Source of the DNA: DATFFO01 sp035250025
Lineage (GTDB): Bacteria; Actinomycetota; Acidimicrobiia; Spongiisociales; ZC4RG35
Reading direction: 5' to 3'
NCBI GenBank assembly: GCA_035250025.1
Contig: DATFFO010000132.1
Location: forward strand, 1-6,539
DNA: 6,539 bases
Shown: in pieces, positions 1-4,044 of the stretch
Numbering within the stretch: the first letter of the stretch is position 1
Layout: the number at the start of each line of letters is the position of its first letter
Translations under genes and position numbers: made by a program
The notes under the pieces: model-generated
Database searches by the model: none
Told to the model about the DNA's origin: nothing
What the model saw: the letters and a program-made list of their open reading frames with translations, nothing else

Positions 1-273
1 TTGTCGATCGGTATCGGCATCAGCACCGGCTACGTGACGGTGGGCAACATCGGGTCGGCCACCCGCACGGACTACACCGTGATCGGCAGCCACGTCAACG
101 TCGCCGCCCGCCTCGCCACCAACGCCGAGCCCGGTCAGATCCTCGCCACCGAAAGCACCCTGGCCTCGGTCAGAGACCATGTCGTGGGCACCAAGATCGA
201 GGACCTGACGATGAAGGGCGTCCGCCGCCCCTTCAGGATCTACGCCCTGGAGCGGTCGGCCGCCGACGCCTGA
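1..273 (+). CDS. Class III adenylate/guanylate cyclase, C-terminal fragment (5' end outside window)
   Basis: This is the last 90 codons of a class III nucleotidyl cyclase, which makes cAMP or cGMP from ATP or GTP. Seen: a G-[IV]-G-[IV]-x-T-G-x-V-x-V-G-N-[IV]-G-S stretch, then Y-T-V-I-G and the V-N-x-A-A-R signature. Counting the first visible codon as 1, N33 and R37 match the family's transition-state Asn and Arg, and the C-terminus ends in the usual K-G-V-x-x-P-F-x-I-Y-A-L segment. Thr26 sits at the purine-specifying position where many adenylyl cyclases have Asp; Thr there is known in other bacterial adenylyl cyclases, so cAMP production is favoured. The metal-binding Asp residues and any sensor domain lie upstream and are not visible. 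The TTG at position 1 is probably an internal Leu codon, not a start. The gene converges on bioY. Confidence 0.9.
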   Translation: MSIGIGISTGYVTVGNIGSATRTDYTVIGSHVNVAARLATNAEPGQILATESTLASVRDHVVGTKIEDLTMKGVRRPFRIYALERSAADA

Positions 274-288
274 GCAGCTCTCTCAACT

Positions 289-329
289 GGCGTGCAACGC
301 ACGGGATATGGTCCAGTGCGTTGCACGCT
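289..329. terminator. Long inverted repeat between convergent genes, probable bidirectional terminator
   Basis: Bases 290-302 and 316-328 form a perfect 13-bp inverted repeat (arm GCGTGCAACGCAC). It is flanked by a G-U pair (289/329) and extended inward by three more pairs (304-306 with 312-314) after one G-A mismatch, leaving a 5-nt loop. It lies exactly between the cyclase stop (271-273) and the bioY stop (337-339), so it can end both transcripts. There is no T-tract on either side, which is common in high-GC actinobacterial terminators. A palindromic operator is the alternative, but a position between two gene ends makes that less likely. Confidence 0.6.
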
Positions 330-336
330 CGTTGAT

Positions 337-909
337 TCAGGTGTCCCGGCCTGTGAGCCGCCACGCCCCGGGCAGGACGATCCCGGCGCCGACCGCCTTG
401 ATGGCGTCGCCGATCAGGAAGGGCAGCACGCCGTCGGCGAACGCTGCCCCCGGGCTCATCCCGAGGGTGAGGACGAGCCCCAGCATTCCGCCGATGTAGA
501 TCACGGCGCTGCCGACAATGAAGGCGAGGGCCATGGTCCAGAACCGGCGGTCGTGGCGTGATTCGGCCAGTCGTCCGACGAGGGCGGCGGCCACCGGGAA
601 TGCAAAGAGGTATCCGGCCGTGGCACCCGTCAACACGTCGACGCCACCAGAAGCCTCGGTGAAGACCGGAGCGCCGAGGGCGCCGACGACCAGATAGAGG
701 AGCTGGGCGGCGCCGCCTGCTCGCCACCCCAGGGCGGCGCCCGTCAGGAGCACGGCGAAGGTCTGGCCGGTGATCGGCACCGGCCACAGCGGGATCCGCA
801 CCTGGGCGGCGAGGGCGGTGAGGGCGGCAGCGGCAACTACGAGAGCAACGGCTGCCAGCCGCGATCGCGAGCTCATCCGGTAGGTGATGACGGCGGGGGC
901 GTAGGTCAC
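337..909 (-). CDS. bioY: Biotin transporter BioY (ECF transporter S component)
   Basis: BioY is the biotin-binding membrane subunit of an energy-coupling factor importer. The 190 residues match the usual family length and consist of about six hydrophobic segments. Family hallmarks seen are V-P-I-T-x-Q-T (residues 44-50), the L-L-Y-L-x-x-G-A-x-G-x-P-V-F block (70-83), the S-G-G ... G-A-T-A-G-Y loop (87-100), and P-F-L-I-G-D-x-I-K-A near the C-terminus (163-172). The start is GTG at 907-909, with a GAGAGG Shine-Dalgarno-like site 10 nt upstream. An ATG at 874-876 (residue 12) would give a typical BioY N-terminus but has no ribosome site. No EcfA ATPase, EcfT or biotin synthesis gene is in the window, so it may share an ECF module encoded elsewhere or act alone. 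It is divergent from the ylbL-like gene and convergent with the cyclase. No biotin-repressor operator was recognised. Confidence 0.93.
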   Translation of the reverse strand: MTYAPAVITYRMSSRSRLAAVALVVAAAALTALAAQVRIPLWPVPITGQTFAVLLTGAALGWRAGGAAQLLYLVVGALGAPVFTEASGGVDVLTGATAGYLFAFPVAAALVGRLAESRHDRRFWTMALAFIVGSAVIYIGGMLGLVLTLGMSPGAAFADGVLPFLIGDAIKAVGAGIVLPGAWRLTGRDT

Positions 910-919
910 GTCAGGTCTG

Positions 920-925
920 CCTCTC
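920..925 (-). promoter_or_regulatory. Shine-Dalgarno-like site for bioY
   Basis: The minus strand reads GAGAGG here, 10 nt before the GTG at 909. Spacing is slightly long. It is the main reason for preferring the GTG start over the internal ATG at 876. Further upstream on the minus strand, TAGAGT (948-943) fits a -10 box, but no convincing -35 was found. Confidence 0.4.
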
Positions 926-974
926 GTCGGGGTGCGAGGAGCACTCTAGAAAATGTGTAGAAGGAGGCGGGCGA

Positions 975-991
975 TACGATTCCAGGGCGTG
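975..991 (+). promoter_or_regulatory. -10 box TACGAT 8 nt before GTG start (leaderless-type promoter)
   Basis: TACGAT (975-980) matches TANNNT and ends 8 nt before the GTG at 989. Transcription would therefore start at or next to the start codon. The arrangement is nearly identical to that before the gene at 4042. No clear -35 hexamer is seen at 16-18 nt upstream. This site supports GTG 989 over ATG 953 as the protease start. Confidence 0.45.
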
Positions 992-1981
992 AGCGATCAG
1001 ACAGGTCATCGACGAGCCGCCACGGCCGCAGCCGCCCTCTTCTTCCTAGTGGGTGTGATCGTGCTCGCCTGGAACATCCCCCTACCCCTGATCGCCTACT
1101 CGCCCGGCCCGGTGAGCGATGCCGCCGAGGCGGTGGTCGTCGACGGTGCCCCGACCTTCCCGCCGGAGGGGGAACTGGTGATGCTCACCGTCACCGGCCA
1201 GGACCTCAACCTGTTCGAGGCGCTGGTCGCCGGTGTCGACCCGACCGTTGACGTCCTCGCCCGCCAGGCGGTGCGCCAGCCCGATGAGACTGACGAGGAC
1301 TATCGCCGCCGCAACCTCCAACTGATGGACGAGTCGACGGCGACAGCCATCACGGTCGCCTTGCGCCACGTGGGCGTCGAGGAGGCCCCCCAATCGGTGT
1401 TCATAACCGGTTACGCCGCCGACACCCCGGCTGGCCAGGTCCTCGAGATCGGCGACCGCATCACCGGGCTCGACGCGACCGACATCGCCACGACCGAGGA
1501 CCTGGCCGAGGCTATGGCAGACAATGCCCCGGGCGACGTCGTCCCGATCGCCGTCGTCCGCAATGGCGAGGAAATGCAATACGAGATCGAGCTCGCCGCC
1601 CTCGAGGAGGAGGCGGGACGCCCGTTCATCGGCATTTTCGTGCGATCCCTCCCCTATTGGATCGACATCAACTCCGGGATCGTGGGCGGGCCTTCTGCGG
1701 GGCTGATGTACTCGCTGGCGATCATCGAGGTCCTCACCGAGGGCGACATGACCTCGGGTCATGTCATCGCCGGGACAGGCACGGTCGACACCGAGGGCAA
1801 CGTCGGCGCCATCGGGGGTGTCCGCCAGAAGGTCGTGGCTGCCGAGGCGGCCGGGGCCGAGTACATGTTCGTGCCGATCAACAACCACGAATCCGCCCTC
1901 ACGGCTCCGCGAGGGGAGATGGAGCTTATCCCGGTGGAAACGGTCCAGGACGCCCTCGACTTCATGGAAACCTTGGGCTGA
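989..1981 (+). CDS. ylbL: Membrane-anchored PDZ / Lon-like (S16) serine protease, YlbL/DdcP family
   Basis: A single-pass membrane protease with its active part outside the membrane. From the GTG at 989 it has 330 residues: a short basic N-tail, one membrane helix (about 10-28), a conserved region beginning with the Y-S-P-G-P segment, a PDZ domain (about 136-202), and a Lon C-terminal-type protease domain (about 214-330). The catalytic dyad is visible: Ser236 in G-G-P-S-A-G-L and Lys281 in G-G-V-R-Q-K-V, 45 residues apart. There is no ATPase domain, unlike Lon itself. Bacillus YlbL/DdcP degrades the division inhibitor YneA after DNA damage; mycobacterial Rv3194c is a homologue of similar size. 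An alternative start is ATG 953 (342 residues), with GAGGAG 11 nt upstream. The extra 12 codons include AGA, AGG, AGG and ATA, which are rare in this GC-rich setting, so GTG 989 is preferred. The DivIVA-type gene follows after 61 nt. Confidence 0.9.
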   Translation: MSDQTGHRRAATAAAALFFLVGVIVLAWNIPLPLIAYSPGPVSDAAEAVVVDGAPTFPPEGELVMLTVTGQDLNLFEALVAGVDPTVDVLARQAVRQPDETDEDYRRRNLQLMDESTATAITVALRHVGVEEAPQSVFITGYAADTPAGQVLEIGDRITGLDATDIATTEDLAEAMADNAPGDVVPIAVVRNGEEMQYEIELAALEEEAGRPFIGIFVRSLPYWIDINSGIVGGPSAGLMYSLAIIEVLTEGDMTSGHVIAGTGTVDTEGNVGAIGGVRQKVVAAEAAGAEYMFVPINNHESALTAPRGEMELIPVETVQDALDFMETLG

Positions 1982-2026
1982 GGGGTTTGCGCCCTACAAA
2001 CGCCGGGTCACGGCGGCGGTGGCGGG

Positions 2027-2045
2027 TATCTTGGAAAGCCCCATG
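2027..2045 (+). promoter_or_regulatory. -10-like TATCTT plus weak Shine-Dalgarno before the DivIVA-type gene
   Basis: TATCTT (2027-2032) fits TANNNT and lies 10 nt before the ATG at 2043. GGAAAG (2033-2038) lies 4 nt before the same ATG and could serve as a weak ribosome site on a longer transcript from the ylbL-like gene. Both near-leaderless initiation and readthrough are possible. The -35 region is not convincing. Confidence 0.35.
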
Positions 2046-3863
2046 ACCACGCCACCCACTCCCGAGGAGGTCCGCCTCGCCAGCTTCCGCGTGGGGTTCC
2101 GCGGGTATGACACCGACGAGGTCAAGGCGTTTCTGGAACGCCTGGCGTCGGCGGTGGAGGTCCTGACTGATCAACGCGACCGGCTGGCTTCCCGGCTCGG
2201 CGAGTTCGCCGGCCGCGACCTCAAGGCCGAATTCGAGAGCGTCGGCCGGGAGGTATCCCAGGTCCTCGAGACTGCCCGCGCCGCGGCCGAGTCCCTGAGG
2301 GAGAGAGCGGCCGCCGACGCCGCCCGCTGGCGGTCGGAGGCCATGGCCGAAGCAGAGGAGGTCGTAAGGGCCGCCCGGGGCGACGCCGAAGCGATGCGCA
2401 CTGACGCCTGGACGACGGGTTCTCAGCTCCTCGACGAGGTGAAGGCCGAAGTCGAGCGCCTGTCGGTCGGGGCGCAACGGGATGCCTTGGCTGTGCTGGG
2501 TGAAGGGGAGCGGGAGGCTCATCGCCTGACATCGACCGGGCGCCGCGAATCCGAGGACCTCGTTCGCAACGCCCGGATGGAGGCCGAGAAGCTGGCCGCC
2601 CAGGCCCGAGCCGAGCACGACGAGATCATCGCCTCCGCCCACCGTCAGGCCGAGTCAGCTCAGGAGCGGACTCGGGCACTGGAGCACCGGCGCGAGGAAC
2701 TGATGATGGAGCTCGAGGTCGTACGGGGAACTCTGGCGCGCTTCGAGTCGGAGCTCGAGGACCGCCGCCAGGGTCTGGGTCTGTCCGAGGCGCCCGAGCT
2801 TCCCCGCCAGGTGGTCGTGGCCGACGAGCGCGGGGGTGAGCCTCACGTCGAGACCTGGGAGGAGGGGCACACCGTCCGCATCATCCGGCCCACCCGCCCC
2901 GAGCAGCCGGAGGCCGGCGACGAGGACGAAACCGAAGACTACGAAGACACAGATGCCGGCACCTCCGACGTCGACCTCGATGCCGGGATGGAGTTCGAGG
3001 AACAGGATGAAGACTCGGACACGCCCGAGGACGACGGGGTCGAGTCCCAGGAAAGCGAACTTCAGGCGGAGGTAGAGCCCGACGTCGAGAGCGAGGTCGA
3101 ACCTGCCGCCGACGAGGTGTTCGAGCTCTTCCGGCGGCTGCGGACACCCGAGGAAGAGGCCCCGGCGCCAGCGGAGTCACCCCGGGAATCGCCAGAGATG
3201 GCCGAACCCGAGGAACCGGTCCCACCGGCGGCCGAGGTGCCGGCCGTGGTCTCCGAGCCCGACGACGGAGATGCCTTCGAAACCCGTGATCGCCTGTTGC
3301 TGCCGATCACCAACACCGCCCTGCGCACGATCAAGCGGGTCCTCACGGATGCCCAGAACGAAGCCCTCGACCAGATCCGGCAGTCGGAGGGCGAGTGGAG
3401 TCCCGACCCGGTTGTCCTGGGAGCGGGCCTCCGCGACGAGTTGGAATCGTTGGTCGCCGACTCCGCCGAGGCGGGGCTGGAGGCGGCCACGGAACTCGGT
3501 GTAGGAGCAGGACCCTCAGTCGAGGTGGATCCCACGCGGCTCGACTCCCTGGCCACGGAGCTCGCAGGTGCGCTCGATTCCGCCATCGGCGCCGCCGGCG
3601 GCGGAACCCGCGAACGATCGGCCGCCGCCTCCAGGGTCTTCCGGGGGTGGCGCACCGACGAGGCTGAACGGCGGGTCCGCTGGATGGCCATGACTTCGTA
3701 TCATGCCGCGCTCGCCTCCGCCCTGGACGCCCACGATCGTCCCTGGCGCTGGGTGACGGCCGGTCGCTCCTGCGCTGAGTGCCGCCAGGCGGCAGCCAGC
3801 GGAGCGGCATTGCCCCCCGCCCACCGCGATTGCGCCTGCACGATCGAACCCACCTCCGCCTAA
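2043..3863 (+). CDS. DivIVA-domain coiled-coil protein with a MuF-like Cys/His C-terminal domain
   Basis: A 606-residue protein in four parts. (1) Residues 8-60 form a DivIVA N-terminal domain: F-R-G-Y-D-x-D-E-V-x-x-F-L, with F19-R20 at the positions of Bacillus DivIVA F17-R18 that contact the membrane at curved or septal sites. (2) About 30-245 is an Ala/Glu/Arg-rich coiled coil. (3) About 286-410 is a very acidic, probably disordered linker: 33 of residues 291-360 are Asp/Glu and none is Lys or Arg. It is interrupted by a hydrophobic-basic motif at 359-367. (4) About 413-606 is a helical domain ending in W-x-W-V-T (568-572), C577-x2-C580, then PP-x-H594-x2-C597-x-C599, a likely zinc site. 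This pattern resembles the C-terminus of MuF/SPP1-gp7 phage minor head proteins. Expected role: cytoplasmic scaffold at poles or septa; the role of the C-terminal domain is unknown. ATG 2043 is chosen because the DivIVA motif begins just after it; the frame is open further upstream, but only as a shadow of the protease gene. Confidence 0.88.
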   Translation: MTTPPTPEEVRLASFRVGFRGYDTDEVKAFLERLASAVEVLTDQRDRLASRLGEFAGRDLKAEFESVGREVSQVLETARAAAESLRERAAADAARWRSEAMAEAEEVVRAARGDAEAMRTDAWTTGSQLLDEVKAEVERLSVGAQRDALAVLGEGEREAHRLTSTGRRESEDLVRNARMEAEKLAAQARAEHDEIIASAHRQAESAQERTRALEHRREELMMELEVVRGTLARFESELEDRRQGLGLSEAPELPRQVVVADERGGEPHVETWEEGHTVRIIRPTRPEQPEAGDEDETEDYEDTDAGTSDVDLDAGMEFEEQDEDSDTPEDDGVESQESELQAEVEPDVESEVEPAADEVFELFRRLRTPEEEAPAPAESPRESPEMAEPEEPVPPAAEVPAVVSEPDDGDAFETRDRLLLPITNTALRTIKRVLTDAQNEALDQIRQSEGEWSPDPVVLGAGLRDELESLVADSAEAGLEAATELGVGAGPSVEVDPTRLDSLATELAGALDSAIGAAGGGTRERSAAASRVFRGWRTDEAERRVRWMAMTSYHAALASALDAHDRPWRWVTAGRSCAECRQAAASGAALPPAHRDCACTIEPTSA

Positions 3864-3881
3864 CCGTCCGCACGGGTTCGT

Positions 3882-3915
3882 CCTGGCGATCGAGCGCACG
3901 TCCAGCCAGGTTTGT
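3882..3915 (+). terminator. Candidate terminator after the DivIVA-type gene
   Basis: CCTGGC (3882-3887) and GCCAGG (3905-3910) form a 6-bp stem with a 17-nt loop, followed directly by TTTGT. It begins 19 nt after the TAA stop. The loop is long and the T-tract short, so the call is moderate. A smaller stem, CCGT/ACGG (3864-3867 with 3872-3875), lies just after the stop codon. Confidence 0.4.
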
Positions 3916-4010
3916 CCCCCACGAGTGAAGCGAGAGGGGGAAGGGGCCCCTGCCGCCGAAGGCGGCGGGGTAGGGGGCCAACTCACGGCTCCCGGCGACC
4001 GGTAGGGGAC
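3914..4010 (+). repeat. Structured intergenic element: nested hairpins and four G-runs
   Basis: The 178-nt gap before the UPF0182 gene holds no ORF but dense structure. Seen: TCCCCC/GGGGGA (3915-3920 with 3936-3941); the palindrome GGGGCCCC (3943-3950); a 10-pair stem with a GAA loop (3948-3957 with 3961-3970, one T-G pair); and GGCCCC/GGGGCC (3945-3950 with 3974-3979). GGTAGGGG occurs twice as a direct repeat (3969-3976, 4001-4008), and GTCCCC/GGGGAC (3914-3919, 4005-4010) brackets the whole block. The compact, self-complementary make-up is like extragenic palindromic (REP-type) repeats, but copies elsewhere cannot be checked here. It could also work as a 3' stabiliser or insulator. Confidence 0.5.
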
Positions 4011-4044
4011 TACACACGAACCGTCCTTACAATCCGGCCCCATG
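4006..4044 (+). promoter_or_regulatory. Promoter with -10 TACAAT 8 nt before the UPF0182 ATG (leaderless-type)
   Basis: TACAAT (4028-4033) is close to the consensus -10 and ends 8 nt before the ATG at 4042, so the mRNA would begin at or next to the start codon. GGGACT (4006-4011), 16 nt upstream of the -10, shares the GAC core of TTGACA and is a weak -35 candidate. The sequence just before the ATG (CCGGCCCC) has no Shine-Dalgarno character, which supports leaderless initiation. Confidence 0.5.

Noticed and set aside
233..787. Minus-strand open frame overlapping bioY and the cyclase end
   Set aside because: Arg-rich shadow frame; bioY in the other phase has clear family motifs.
1082..1888. 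Minus-strand open frame opposite the protease gene
   Set aside because: Shadow of the PDZ/S16 gene; low-complexity Asp/Arg/His/Gly translation.
1985..2001. GTTTG/CAAAC hairpin after the protease stop codon as a terminator
   Set aside because: Only 5 bp, no T-tract, and the next gene is 61 nt from the stop codon; too weak to call.
1761..2042. Upstream extension of the DivIVA-type frame into the protease gene
   Set aside because: The extension overlaps the conserved S16 domain in another phase, and its translation is Ser/Arg/Pro-rich. The DivIVA motif starts right after ATG 2043.
3771..3839. Cys/His cluster as a classical zinc ribbon or FYVE-type finger
   Set aside because: Spacing C-x2-C-x13-H-x2-C-x-C with P-P-x-H does not fit those fingers; MuF-type C-terminal spacing fits better.
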